A DNA stretch of 9,150 nucleotides, taken from NCBI GenBank assembly GCA_015661045.1, contig JACVQG010000031.1, positions 1 to 9,150 on the forward strand, in the 5' to 3' direction. A program made the translations under genes and the position numbers. Positions within the stretch are counted from its first letter, which is position 1. The number at the start of each line of letters is the position of its first letter. The stretch comes from Dehalococcoidia bacterium. GTDB lineage: Bacteria > Chloroflexota > Dehalococcoidia > JACVQG01. A model generated the notes under the pieces. The model was given only the letters and a program-made list of their open reading frames with translations, made no database searches and was not told the DNA's origin. Of this stretch, positions 1 to 7,505 are shown piece after piece.

Positions 1-132
1 TTTGGCTCCCCGGAGACTGTATTCCGCACCCGGCGAGGAATCGAGAAGACATTGCTTCAGTTCACGCTGGTGCTGATTGTGCTCTTCATTGTTGTCTCTG
101 TAATGAGTGTACGGGCCCATGCGTCCGCCTGA
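1..132 (+). CDS. secG: Preprotein translocase subunit SecG, C-terminal part (5' end outside window)
   Basis: The open frame from base 1 ends at TGA 130-132 and gives 43 residues. They begin FGSPETVFRTRRGIEKTL and continue into a hydrophobic segment (about residues 19-38) before a short polar tail. The pattern of a glycine-rich stretch, then Arg-Arg-Gly-Ile-Glu-Lys, then one membrane helix matches the second half of SecG, which is usually about 70-80 residues. SecG is the small auxiliary membrane subunit of the SecYEG protein-export channel. The start, first membrane helix and promoter lie before the window. The next gene is co-directional, but 117 bases away, so co-transcription is uncertain. 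The fragment is short, so the call rests on this one motif and helix. Confidence 0.72.
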   Translation, partial: FGSPETVFRTRRGIEKTLLQFTLVLIVLFIVVSVMSVRAHASA

Positions 133-155
133 ATCACCTATTGCTATGGGGTGAT
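133..155 (+). other. Small inverted repeat after secG
   Basis: ATCACC at 133-138 is complementary to GGTGAT at 150-155 across an 11-base loop, directly after the secG stop codon. No run of T follows, so it is not a classical intrinsic terminator. It could protect the 3' end of the message or be chance. The rest of the gap to the next gene (156-249) holds a weak possible promoter: TTGACG at 178-183 and TATTGG at 202-207, spaced 18 bases apart. Confidence 0.2.
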
Positions 156-249
156 CGAACGCTCCATTCCCCTCTCTTTGACGAGTAAGGCTATCCCGAC
201 CTATTGGGGGAAGAGTAAAACGAATGGGTGAGGTTGAGTGATAAGATAA

Positions 250-1122
250 ATGAAGAAATCCACACCTAACATTATCACCCTTACCACTGATTTCGGCCTT
301 TCTGATGCCTACGTAGCCTCCATGAAAGGGGTAATCCTGAGTATAAATCCCGGGGTTACTCTGGTGGACATTACGCACAATATACCGCCCCAGGATGTCC
401 GTGCTGCAGCTTTTCTCCTTCATACCAGCCATACCTTTTTCCCCGATGGCGCTATTCATCTGGCGGTAGTTGACCCCGGAGTGGGTACATCCCGCCGTCC
501 CATCGCCCTGGTAACACCCCACGCCACATTTGTAGCCCCGGATAACGGCATACTGAGCTACATGGTTGCCGGAGCGACGCGCCCTGCAGTGTCTCCAACT
601 GGTTTAGACTTCAAACTTCGAGAAACAAAGCTACCTGCTGGCATCACAGCCTTTCACCTGAATAATCTCGACTTCTGGCGGCACCCGGTAAGCCATACTT
701 TTCATGGAAGGGATATCTTTGCGCCCGTAGCTGCCCATTTATCGTTGGGAGTCCCGCTTGACAAAATAGGCGAACCTATTCCTTCCCTTTTTATTTTCAC
801 AGTACCCCACCCCCAATCTCAACCCGATGGCAGCGTGATGGGACATATCCAGCATATAGATTCTTTTGGCAACCTGATAAGCGATATTAAGGTGGAAGAT
901 ATAATGCTCGGAAAGACTGAAAAAAAGACAGAAATAGAGATAGAGGTACGGGGTCAAAAGATAACAGGGATCTGCAGGTTATATGCTGAGGGCAAGGGCT
1001 TTGTGGCTATTATAGGCAGCAGCGGCTATCTGGAGATAGCTTTGAAAAATGGTAATGCCTCCAAAAAGCTGGAGTCAAAGGTGGGGGATAGTTTTACTTT
1101 AACACACGGACAGATTAAATAG
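250..1122 (+). CDS. S-adenosyl-L-methionine hydrolase (adenosine-forming), DUF62 / SAM hydroxide adenosyltransferase family
   Basis: This 290-residue protein has both domains of the SAM hydroxide adenosyltransferase family. The N-terminal domain (about 8-165) carries LTTDFGLSDAYV (11-22) and VVDPGVGTSRR (73-83). The C-terminal domain (about 190-288) carries IDSFGNLISDI (203-213) and SSGYLEIALKNGNA (257-270). The family's catalytic Asp-Arg-His triad is visible as Asp75, Arg82 and His152 (FHGRDIF). Characterised members hydrolyse SAM to adenosine and L-methionine; chlorinases and fluorinases are relatives. Retention of the triad favours hydrolase over halogenase. The length is slightly above the common 255-270. 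The start is fixed because an in-frame TAA (247-249) directly precedes the ATG; the Shine-Dalgarno is weak. The protein is soluble and probably cytoplasmic. It converges on the prenyltransferase gene. Confidence 0.9.
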   Translation: MKKSTPNIITLTTDFGLSDAYVASMKGVILSINPGVTLVDITHNIPPQDVRAAAFLLHTSHTFFPDGAIHLAVVDPGVGTSRRPIALVTPHATFVAPDNGILSYMVAGATRPAVSPTGLDFKLRETKLPAGITAFHLNNLDFWRHPVSHTFHGRDIFAPVAAHLSLGVPLDKIGEPIPSLFIFTVPHPQSQPDGSVMGHIQHIDSFGNLISDIKVEDIMLGKTEKKTEIEIEVRGQKITGICRLYAEGKGFVAIIGSSGYLEIALKNGNASKKLESKVGDSFTLTHGQIK

Positions 1123-1132
1123 TTTATGCGGG

Positions 1133-1147
1133 CTTTACATTGTAAAG
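1133..1147. terminator. Hairpin between two convergent genes, possible bidirectional terminator
   Basis: CTTTAC (1133-1138) and GTAAAG (1142-1147) form a six-base stem with a three-base loop. It sits in the 42-base gap between the stop of the SAM hydrolase gene and the stop of the convergent prenyltransferase gene, where a shared terminator is expected. The stem is AT-rich and the T-run after it is poor on either strand (GTGGTTTAT on +), so it is at best weak. Confidence 0.3.
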
Positions 1148-1164
1148 TGGTTTATCATCTACTA

Positions 1165-2709
1165 CTAGCTTTGTTTACCCTTGATTGATTCCTTCAGCCC
1201 GTGGAAAATCCGCATCTGTCTTTCAATGTGCCAGTACATATAGGCTGTAAAGGCAGCGGCGATTAATCCAAAGACCACTATAAAACCCAGGCCATCCCTA
1301 CCCAGTCCCTCCCAGATATATGCCAGGGTTAATAATAGCCCTACTAACAGGTGTCCCGTAATGGTGAGCGCATTGGCCGGCGCAAGGTCGGATGAATTGG
1401 CATAGAATTTACGGGCAAGTTGAATTGCTCTGACTGCCAGGGGAAGAGTAAGAGCAATTATCAAGGTGACCGTGGGTAACTTCCCAACCAGAACTCCTAT
1501 CAATAAAGAGATGTAAACGGCGGCCATAATTATCGCATAGCCCCATACTGCCCGCTGGCGGCCAAGCCGCACCACCCAGGTTTTTTTGCCAACCTTTTTA
1601 TCGGCATTGTAATCGGGGAACTCATTGATATAAAGCACCGCAGCTATGAGTAATCCCAGAGGCAAGCCTGCAAGCACCGGTAACCAGCTAAGTTGCTGAG
1701 TCTGAATGTAATAGGCCCCCAGAACCATTAGTGGGCCAAAGTTGAGACCTACCATCAGTTCTCCCAAACCCCGGCTGGCCCAATTGAACGGGCGGCCGGT
1801 GTAAAAGAACCCCGACAGGATAGCAATGGCACCTAATGCGAAAATAAAGGGGCCGCGGGTAAGGGCCAAATATATCCCTAACAAGGTTCCTGCGGCAAAT
1901 AAGAAAAGCCCTTCTGTTAATACCTCTACCGGCGATAACAGACCCAGTTGAATCAAGCGGCTGCCCCCGCTAAACGGCCTGATAAACTCCTGATTAGCTT
2001 CATCGTTGCCGCTGCGATGGTCGAAATAGTCGTTCATCACATTGGTGCCAGCCTGGAGTAGCACGCCAGCCAGAAGCGCCAGTAAAAAACTTACCCAGCC
2101 AAGTGTGCCAGTCACTGTCCAGGCGATTACTGTCCCCAATAACACAGGCAACGCAGCAGCGGTCAGGAAAGCCGGTCTTACCTCTGTATACCAGTGTTTG
2201 GCCTTGCTCTTTAACCGGCTCCAGTCACTAATTACTACCCTGTTCTGAGGGAAATCAATTACGGTAGGCGGCATGCCCTGGACTATCTCCCCAAAAATGC
2301 GGTATTTAATTACCTCTGGCAACACTTTTATACAGTCTAATACGTGGGCATTGCCCGAGCCGGTGAGATACTTAACGACCGGTGACTTTTGAGCGGTTAT
2401 TTCCAGGGCGCGCTCCCGCTCCTGGCTATCGGTAACAAAGACTGCCCTGCCTGTTACCTCAACTTCTCTGGAATTATTAATATCTGTTTCACTTCTGTGG
2501 ACGAGGATTGAAATGGCTGGTTGCCTTGTCATTTGTATAGTTTTGGGGTCGCCCTTCATAGTGGCCAGGTAAATTGAAAAACTCTCGTCTACAGTAAAGT
2601 GCATCATCCGGTTTCTCAGGCTTTCTCCTGAGGCAGTGGCTACTGCACCGACTTCGGCCCCCTGCAAAACCGAGAGTACTTCTTGCTGGCTATGTTGCTG
2701 GGCTACCAA
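1165..2709 (-). CDS. Fusion protein: FMN-binding split-barrel (PNPOx-like) domain plus UbiA-family prenyltransferase (MenA-like)
   Basis: The 514-residue product has two unrelated parts. Residues about 5-145 resemble the pyridoxamine-5'-phosphate oxidase-like split barrel, which usually binds FMN, F420 or heme. Residues about 175-495 are a polytopic UbiA-type prenyltransferase. They carry the first Asp-rich motif NDYFDHRSGND (226-236) and the second motif NEFPDYNADKK (362-372). These bind Mg-diphosphate in enzymes such as MenA, which prenylates 1,4-dihydroxy-2-naphthoate. A typical UbiA enzyme is near 300 residues, so the N-terminal domain is a genuine addition. The start is TTG, supported by AAGGGG eight bases upstream; the first in-frame ATG (codon 35) would cut into the barrel. 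The gene overlaps the upstream membrane-protein stop by seven bases, suggesting translational coupling. The prenyl acceptor and the barrel cofactor cannot be read from the sequence. Chlorophyll- or heme-type substrates are not excluded. Confidence 0.85.
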   Translation of the reverse strand: MVAQQHSQQEVLSVLQGAEVGAVATASGESLRNRMMHFTVDESFSIYLATMKGDPKTIQMTRQPAISILVHRSETDINNSREVEVTGRAVFVTDSQERERALEITAQKSPVVKYLTGSGNAHVLDCIKVLPEVIKYRIFGEIVQGMPPTVIDFPQNRVVISDWSRLKSKAKHWYTEVRPAFLTAAALPVLLGTVIAWTVTGTLGWVSFLLALLAGVLLQAGTNVMNDYFDHRSGNDEANQEFIRPFSGGSRLIQLGLLSPVEVLTEGLFLFAAGTLLGIYLALTRGPFIFALGAIAILSGFFYTGRPFNWASRGLGELMVGLNFGPLMVLGAYYIQTQQLSWLPVLAGLPLGLLIAAVLYINEFPDYNADKKVGKKTWVVRLGRQRAVWGYAIIMAAVYISLLIGVLVGKLPTVTLIIALTLPLAVRAIQLARKFYANSSDLAPANALTITGHLLVGLLLTLAYIWEGLGRDGLGFIVVFGLIAAAFTAYMYWHIERQMRIFHGLKESIKGKQS

Positions 2710-2996
2710 TCCCTGATCCCCTTGGTGTTTTTTTTGTTTAAATCGTGGGATGGTGACTCTTTCGTACCTTGCTTGCCTGATAGTAAAAACAGGATAATAC
2801 CGACAACCAGCATCGGGACTGCCAGCCTTACCGGGACTGGTATATCGGAGTTTACAAAAAAGAACTTGCCTATAGAATCTATAATATTTCCAAAGGCAGG
2901 CAAAATGAAACCGATGCCTTTATACAGGCCCCAGATGACAATGATAAGGCCCGCAAGAAGATTGAGTAATAAACTTAACTCTCTAATTAATCTCAT
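2703..2996 (-). CDS. Small membrane protein of unknown function, translationally coupled to the prenyltransferase
   Basis: This encodes 97 residues with two predicted membrane helices, about 8-34 and 57-73, joined by a segment with little charge (FGNIIDSIGKFFF) and followed by a charged, hydrophilic tail. No family is recognised. The frame is supported by a strong Shine-Dalgarno (GAGGAGG, 3005-3011) eight bases before the ATG. It is also supported by the stop (TAG 2703-2705) lying inside the start of the prenyltransferase gene, so the two form one translational unit. It may be an accessory subunit or anchor for that enzyme, but this is inferred from position alone. The length is too short for a transporter and no catalytic residues are evident. 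Confidence 0.7.
   Translation of the reverse strand: MRLIRELSLLLNLLAGLIIVIWGLYKGIGFILPAFGNIIDSIGKFFFVNSDIPVPVRLAVPMLVVGIILFLLSGKQGTKESPSHDLNKKNTKGIRDW
2718..2723 (-). promoter_or_regulatory. Ribosome binding site that supports the TTG start of the prenyltransferase
   Basis: On the minus strand AAGGGG lies eight bases before TTG at 2709-2707, inside the end of the upstream gene. No ATG is available nearby: the next in-frame ATG is 34 codons on. This spacing makes TTG the likely true start. Confidence 0.55.
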
Positions 2997-3004
2997 AAAC
3001 TAAG

Positions 3005-3011
3005 CCTCCTC
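3005..3011 (-). promoter_or_regulatory. Strong ribosome binding site of the 97-residue membrane protein gene
   Basis: GAGGAGG on the minus strand lies eight bases before the ATG at 2996-2994. It matches the anti-Shine-Dalgarno sequence well and confirms that this small frame is translated. Confidence 0.75.
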
Positions 3012-3140
3012 TAAATACTATTATTTTCCAATATACACATTACTGCCAAAGATTATACAGCAACAGAAAAAGTAAAAGAAGGGGGTAAAAAGGAGATTAT
3101 TCAAAAAATCCCTCAGTCTCGTATCTCACGATGAAATTAT

Positions 3141-3168
3141 ATTATAGCCGTCGTTATCAGTGGTAAAA
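3141..3168 (-). promoter_or_regulatory. Candidate sigma-70-type promoter of the membrane-protein/prenyltransferase unit
   Basis: On the minus strand a perfect -10 TATAAT (3146-3141) is preceded 16 bases upstream by TTTTAC (3168-3163). This would give a leader of about 138 bases. A second perfect TATAAT lies closer to the gene (3057-3052), but has no convincing -35 element. Either could start the message. The 2997-3191 gap holds no gene. Confidence 0.4.
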
Positions 3169-3191
3169 CATTGGAGGTGTTGCCCGTTTAT

Positions 3192-3209
3192 TTACGGAAT
3201 ATTCCGTAA
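3192..3209. repeat. 18-base perfect palindrome across the stop codon of the tandem binding-protein gene
   Basis: TTACGGAATATTCCGTAA reads the same on both strands and contains the TAA stop and the codons for Arg-Asn-Ile-Pro of the minus-strand gene. It has no central loop and no T-run follows, so it is not a good intrinsic terminator. It could bind a dimeric protein or be an incidental result of the codons. Confidence 0.35.
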
Positions 3210-5906
3210 TGCCTCAATTTGTATTGGAGAGTGCCATACGCTTTCAGGTGAAAGGTATCTTATGTCCCGGTAGACCATAAAACCATACTCATCATTCCAT
3301 TCTGTTGTTCCTATGAAAATGCCTGCGTTTTGCTGATGATCGTTAACCCTGATAAATCTGATACCGAACGGTGACTCAAAATTTATACCTACAACTCGGG
3401 AAACCTGGGTTGTAATTTCCTCCCTTCTGGCCAATATTTCAACCCAATATGAGAAAGATTCGTAAGCAAGCATGGCGGCATCGGAGGGATAAATTAAAGT
3501 CCTGGTATGGTAACTTTTTACAAATTCCGCTGTTCTGGGATCCCTGGAAGCAAAGAATGGTGCCCGTGAGAAAGCTCTTATCCCCGATGGCATGTCTTGC
3601 TTTAGCTTCTGCAATACTCCGACATCGTAGTTGGCTGTAAATGCCACATTATCAAAGAATTTTAGGTTTATTGCTTGACGCGTGAATCTGACCAGGTCGT
3701 CGCCGGTCAATAAAGAATATACCAAATCTGGTTTAGCCGCTAACATGGTATTTATCACTGACGAATAATCCGTTTCTCCTGCCGGCAGCCAGAGCTCGCC
3801 GGAAAAATTTACGTCGGGTCTGAGTCTCTTCAGCCACTCCTTAAAGGCTAAGGATTCCTCGTATGCAGTGCCTATCCGGGGGCCGATAATGTAGTAACTG
3901 GAATAACTCTCCCGTGCCAGGTCCATTGCCTGAAGACGGCCCTCTATATATGTGCTGGGGCCTATTTGTATAATTTGTTCATTAAAACGATTAATTGTTA
4001 ATCTTTCGCTATTGGCATAGTGAAATATAACTGGCATCGCATATTTTTTTGCTATTTCTGTTATACTAACGGCTACAGAACTGCTAACAGGTCCAAATAA
4101 GACTGAAAGTCTTTCCGACGTTATAAGCAATTCTGTTTGCTCAGCGGCTTTTTGGGGATTACTCTCGCTGTCACGTACAATCAACTTTACCGGACTTCCC
4201 AGAATACCCTTATCGCTATTGAGTTGTTCCGTTGCTATTTGTAGCGCATTGAGGCTTTCACTTGCCTGCCCTCCAAACTCACCTGTTAAATCTGTTATCA
4301 CACCAAAGTAAACCTCTGGCGACCATACCTTCTTTTTCTTTATTTCTTCGATAGAGTTCCATAGGTTTTCAGCAGGGATATATCTAACGTTGTCATAGGT
4401 CATAAAACCATAGTTGTCATCCCACTTGGTTTCTCCAATGAAAGAGCCAAAGCTGCTTTGGCGGTCATAACCCCTTATATAGCTATCGGGCACTAAAAAT
4501 TCAAATCTTAATCCCGCGCCTCGCCGCATCATATCAAGTACACTCAAGGATTCGGCGGTTTCTGCCATTTGCGCCCATACTTTAACTGCCCCGTAAGCCA
4601 GTACAGCAGAATCGGAAGGATATAGCCCGGTTTTACTGAAATACCGTTCTACGAAATCCTTGATCTGTGGTGTTTTAGCAGTAAAAAATGGGGCCCTAAA
4701 GTAAGCGCGAACCCCTGGTACCATGTCCCTTTTTAATTCTTGGAGAACACCCACGTCATACGAAGCTGTGAAAGCTACTTTATTGAAAAACCCTGTCTTC
4801 ACTGCCTGCCGGGTGAAATTCACCAGTGCCTGCCCCTTTAAAGTTGAATAGACCATCTGGGGCTGAGCTGCTAAAACTCTATCTATAACAGAGGAATAAT
4901 CCTCGTCCTCCGTGGGTTGCCAGAACTCTCCCGAAAACTCTACCTCTGGTTTAAGAGTCTTGAGCCACTTCTTAAACGAGTTGGCCTGTGCTCTATCTTC
5001 TTCCCTACCTGTCCCCAGTATGAAGTACTTTCTATAATCGCTTCTGGCAAGGTCCAGAGCATGGGCTTTACCTTCCATAACATTGTTTGGCCCTATTTGG
5101 AATACAGTACTAGTCGTATGACTTGGCGGAAGTGTTAAGTACTCGGCATTAGCTGTATATGTAAAGAGAAGTGTTTTATCCTCGATAGCATTGGCAACGG
5201 CGATGGTTTCGTTACTTGTCGTTGGAGCAATGATAGCTGATACGTAGCTCTGGCGTAGAGAAAAGTTCGTAGGTACCTTGGCTGCTACGTTAAATGGTAC
5301 GGCAACGGATATACTCTCGTTAATCTCCTTATCGCCTGCTACCAAATATCTTGCTGTTGCCGCTGCCATTTGAGGGTTACCAGCGCTATCTTTTATGAGT
5401 AAGCGGACGGGGAAGTTTTTAATTCCACCTGCCTCGTTGATCTGGTCAACTGCTATTTGGGTTGCGGTGATTGCGGATTGACCGTCAGAAGCAGAACGGC
5501 CAGACAGGTCAACCACAATACCCAAATTCAAATAGCCGTCGGGAATATAGTTGTCTTTATTTGTAGCCAAATAAGGGTAATCTTTGGTGTCTAAGTGGAG
5601 CAAACTCACAATGCGATCGCCAATAACGAATTTCTTATCAATCAGAGCAATGTTTTCTTGCGCTGTAATTATCCCGTACCGGGTTTTGTTAATCAGAAGA
5701 TGATAGAGACGTTGTGACCCATCCGATTTATTACTTCCCTGGAAAAACGCTCTATTCAGACTGGCATAATTTCCCATGCTATTTTGTGTATAAAGAAGTA
5801 AGCTTGCAAGAGCCAAAAGGATGGTAGGCAAAAGAAAAGTCAATAAAATCAGATATAGTCTATGCGGACGATGTAAGTGGTCGTGTGAAACAGGTATTAT
5901 TTTCAT
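3192..5906 (-). CDS. Membrane-anchored or exported protein with two tandem type 1 periplasmic-binding (Leu/Ile/Val-binding-like) domains
   Basis: The product has 904 residues from the ATG at 5906. A hydrophobic segment at about 16-41 follows a basic N-terminus and lacks a lipobox cysteine, so it is a signal peptide or signal anchor. Two homologous Peripla_BP_6-type domains follow. Domain A (about 126-515) starts LGIVVDLSG; domain B (about 534-895) starts FGVITDLTG. Shared blocks include FSGE(F/L)W, DVGVLQ, YPSD(S/A)A(V/M)LAY and FIG(E/T)T(K/W) with WNDEYGFM-like ends, offset by 375-377 residues. Domain B keeps the canonical FGPVSSSVA ligand loop. Domain A has APTTSNETIA instead, preceded by about 28 extra residues. 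The whole protein has no cysteine. Such domains bind amino acids, amides or similar small molecules for ABC transport, or serve as sensors. No permease or ATPase gene is adjacent, so the role is unknown. An alternative GTG start at 5945 is less likely. Confidence 0.85.
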   Translation of the reverse strand: MKIIPVSHDHLHRPHRLYLILLTFLLPTILLALASLLLYTQNSMGNYASLNRAFFQGSNKSDGSQRLYHLLINKTRYGIITAQENIALIDKKFVIGDRIVSLLHLDTKDYPYLATNKDNYIPDGYLNLGIVVDLSGRSASDGQSAITATQIAVDQINEAGGIKNFPVRLLIKDSAGNPQMAAATARYLVAGDKEINESISVAVPFNVAAKVPTNFSLRQSYVSAIIAPTTSNETIAVANAIEDKTLLFTYTANAEYLTLPPSHTTSTVFQIGPNNVMEGKAHALDLARSDYRKYFILGTGREEDRAQANSFKKWLKTLKPEVEFSGEFWQPTEDEDYSSVIDRVLAAQPQMVYSTLKGQALVNFTRQAVKTGFFNKVAFTASYDVGVLQELKRDMVPGVRAYFRAPFFTAKTPQIKDFVERYFSKTGLYPSDSAVLAYGAVKVWAQMAETAESLSVLDMMRRGAGLRFEFLVPDSYIRGYDRQSSFGSFIGETKWDDNYGFMTYDNVRYIPAENLWNSIEEIKKKKVWSPEVYFGVITDLTGEFGGQASESLNALQIATEQLNSDKGILGSPVKLIVRDSESNPQKAAEQTELLITSERLSVLFGPVSSSVAVSITEIAKKYAMPVIFHYANSERLTINRFNEQIIQIGPSTYIEGRLQAMDLARESYSSYYIIGPRIGTAYEESLAFKEWLKRLRPDVNFSGELWLPAGETDYSSVINTMLAAKPDLVYSLLTGDDLVRFTRQAINLKFFDNVAFTANYDVGVLQKLKQDMPSGIRAFSRAPFFASRDPRTAEFVKSYHTRTLIYPSDAAMLAYESFSYWVEILARREEITTQVSRVVGINFESPFGIRFIRVNDHQQNAGIFIGTTEWNDEYGFMVYRDIRYLSPESVWHSPIQIEALRNIP

Positions 5907-5912
5907 ACTGTA

Positions 5913-5922
5913 CACCCACTCC
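5913..5922 (-). promoter_or_regulatory. Ribosome binding region supporting the ATG start at 5906
   Basis: On the minus strand GGAGTGGGTG lies just before the ATG, with GGAG 12 bases and GGGTG six bases upstream of it. No comparable element precedes the alternative GTG at 5945. Confidence 0.45.
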
Positions 5923-5947
5923 GTTGTTACCGAATTGAATGTCACAC

Positions 5948-5976
5948 ATTATGGTGGACACATTTATTTCGGTTAA
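5948..5976 (-). promoter_or_regulatory. Candidate promoter of the tandem binding-protein gene
   Basis: On the minus strand TTAACC (5976-5971) and CATAAT (5953-5948) are separated by 17 bases, matching four and five of six consensus positions. Transcription would begin near 5941, leaving a leader of about 35 bases before the ATG at 5906. The alternative GTG at 5945 would then fall upstream of the message. This suggests the gene can be expressed separately from cysS, which ends only 30 bases further upstream. Confidence 0.45.
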
Positions 5977-6005
5977 TAGAGATGGAAAGGTGTCTTAATG
6001 GAACG

Positions 6006-7469
6006 TTACCCTTTGTGTCTCCATATTGTTCCTTGAGCGGTATCCTCTAATGCAATACCTCTATTCGCTAAACCGGATCGGATTTCGTCTGAAAGAGCAA
6101 ATTGCTTAGCCTTCCTCAACGCATTACGGAGATTAATAAGCAATTCTATATTTTCACTGGAGCCAGCTTGTGGCTTGCCTTGAGAAAAGAGTTCTAACCC
6201 TAGATTTGTGTCAATGTTTGTAACTTTAGTTTTGATTTCCGCCAGGAAAGCAGCGATTGACTGGGCATCAACTGTTTTCTCCAGCTTCTTCAAAGTGAGA
6301 CCAAGAACAGATGCTAGCCCAGCCATGATTGATTGAAGGTTTTTAACACTTCCGGCTTGTCGGGATTCTTTTTGCTTGTTTATCTCCCGGGCCATTTCGA
6401 AAAGCACCCCTATTGCCTGGGCCGAGTTAAAATCATCGTCCATGGCATCCGTAAACCGTTTACGGTATTCAACTTCCATTTGAGCATCGCCGCTGGTGTC
6501 CATTCCCTCCATAGCTATGCGTAGTCTGTCCAACCCTCGTTCTGCGGCGACCAGGCCTGCTTCTGAGAAATTCAGCGGGCCGCGGTAGTGGGAGCTGAGA
6601 ACAAACAGGCGTAGGGCATCCGGGCTGAATTTCTGTAATATTTCCTCTACCGTAACCAGGTTGCCCAGCGATTTACTCATTTTCTCTTCGCCCATCTGGA
6701 GCAAACCATTGTGCATCCAGAACCGGACGAAAGGTTTGCCGGTAAAGCTCTCAGATTGGGCAATCTCATTCTCGTGATGAGGGAAGATAAGGTCCTGCCC
6801 GCCCCCGTGGATGTCCAGTGTCTCACCAAGATACCTGTAAGACATAGCGCTGCACTCGATATGCCATCCGGGCCTCCCCGGTCCCCAGGGGCTTGGCCAG
6901 GAAGGCTCGCCGGGTTTAGATGCCTTCCATAAAGCAAAGTCCATAGGATGTTCCTTGTCGCTCCCCGGCTCGACCCTGGCCCCGGCCACCATATCATCCA
7001 GATTGCGGCGGGACAGCTTGCCGTAATCAGCGCGTTTGGTTACCCGGAAATAGACATCGCCGTTCACATGATAGGCATAGCCCTTGTTCACTAAAGCCTG
7101 TACAATCTCAACAATCTGAGGTATTTCCTGGGTAGCATAAGGGTAAACATGTGCCCGTTTGATATTGATGGCATCCATACTCGTAAAATACTGGGCGATA
7201 TATTTATCCGCCAGATCTCTGGACGAAATCCCCAGGCTATTGGCTCGGTTGATAATTTTATCGTCAATATCAGTAAAATTTTGCACATGGCGGACATTAT
7301 AGCCCTGAAACTCCATATAGCGCCGAATAACATCGAAGTTGATATAGCTCATAGCATGGCCGATATGGCAATCGGAATACGGAGTAACGCCGCACACGTA
7401 CATCTTAACTTCGGATCCCGATGGCAGGAACTCCTCTTTTTGACCGGAAAGGGTATTGTAAACCTTCAT
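6006..7469 (-). CDS. cysS: Cysteinyl-tRNA synthetase
   Basis: This complete 487-residue class I aminoacyl-tRNA synthetase attaches cysteine to tRNA-Cys in the cytoplasm. The nucleotide-binding HIGH motif is at residues 35-38 and KMSKS at 263-267. The four zinc ligands that select the cysteine thiol are visible as Cys26, Cys206, His231 and Glu235 (FPHHENE). The block [10 protein letters not shown] (201-210) is diagnostic of the family. Length is normal (460-490), and the C-terminal region (from about 330) is the helical anticodon-binding part. The ATG at 7469 has AAAGGA eight bases upstream. The 5' leader appears long and structured and may control expression in response to some signal. The downstream binding-protein gene is co-directional but has its own promoter candidate. 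Confidence 0.97.
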   Translation of the reverse strand: MKVYNTLSGQKEEFLPSGSEVKMYVCGVTPYSDCHIGHAMSYINFDVIRRYMEFQGYNVRHVQNFTDIDDKIINRANSLGISSRDLADKYIAQYFTSMDAINIKRAHVYPYATQEIPQIVEIVQALVNKGYAYHVNGDVYFRVTKRADYGKLSRRNLDDMVAGARVEPGSDKEHPMDFALWKASKPGEPSWPSPWGPGRPGWHIECSAMSYRYLGETLDIHGGGQDLIFPHHENEIAQSESFTGKPFVRFWMHNGLLQMGEEKMSKSLGNLVTVEEILQKFSPDALRLFVLSSHYRGPLNFSEAGLVAAERGLDRLRIAMEGMDTSGDAQMEVEYRKRFTDAMDDDFNSAQAIGVLFEMAREINKQKESRQAGSVKNLQSIMAGLASVLGLTLKKLEKTVDAQSIAAFLAEIKTKVTNIDTNLGLELFSQGKPQAGSSENIELLINLRNALRKAKQFALSDEIRSGLANRGIALEDTAQGTIWRHKG

Positions 7470-7477
7470 AGTAAATA

Positions 7478-7483
7478 TCCTTT
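7478..7483 (-). promoter_or_regulatory. Ribosome binding site of cysS
   Basis: AAAGGA on the minus strand lies eight bases before the ATG. It is outside the helices proposed for the leader, so regulation there would act on transcription rather than by hiding this site. Confidence 0.5.
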
Positions 7484-7505
7484 TTTACATGTTCAATTAA
7501 TCCTA

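Noticed and set aside
133..249. tRNA or small RNA gene between secG and the SAM hydrolase gene
   Set aside because: No cloverleaf, GTTCGA-type T-loop or stable long hairpin could be found, only the short repeat listed.
3070..3130. Intrinsic terminator of the tandem binding-protein gene (minus-strand TTTTTT at 3107-3102)
   Set aside because: The T-run is present, but no stem of more than four pairs stands directly before it.
5907..5945. GTG start 13 codons upstream for the tandem binding protein
   Set aside because: No Shine-Dalgarno precedes it, and the predicted transcription start is near 5941. The ATG at 5906 has both a binding site and a better-placed signal sequence.
6677..6997. 106-codon minus frame inside cysS
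   Set aside because: It lies wholly within cysS in another frame; cysS is certain from its motifs and the product here resembles nothing.
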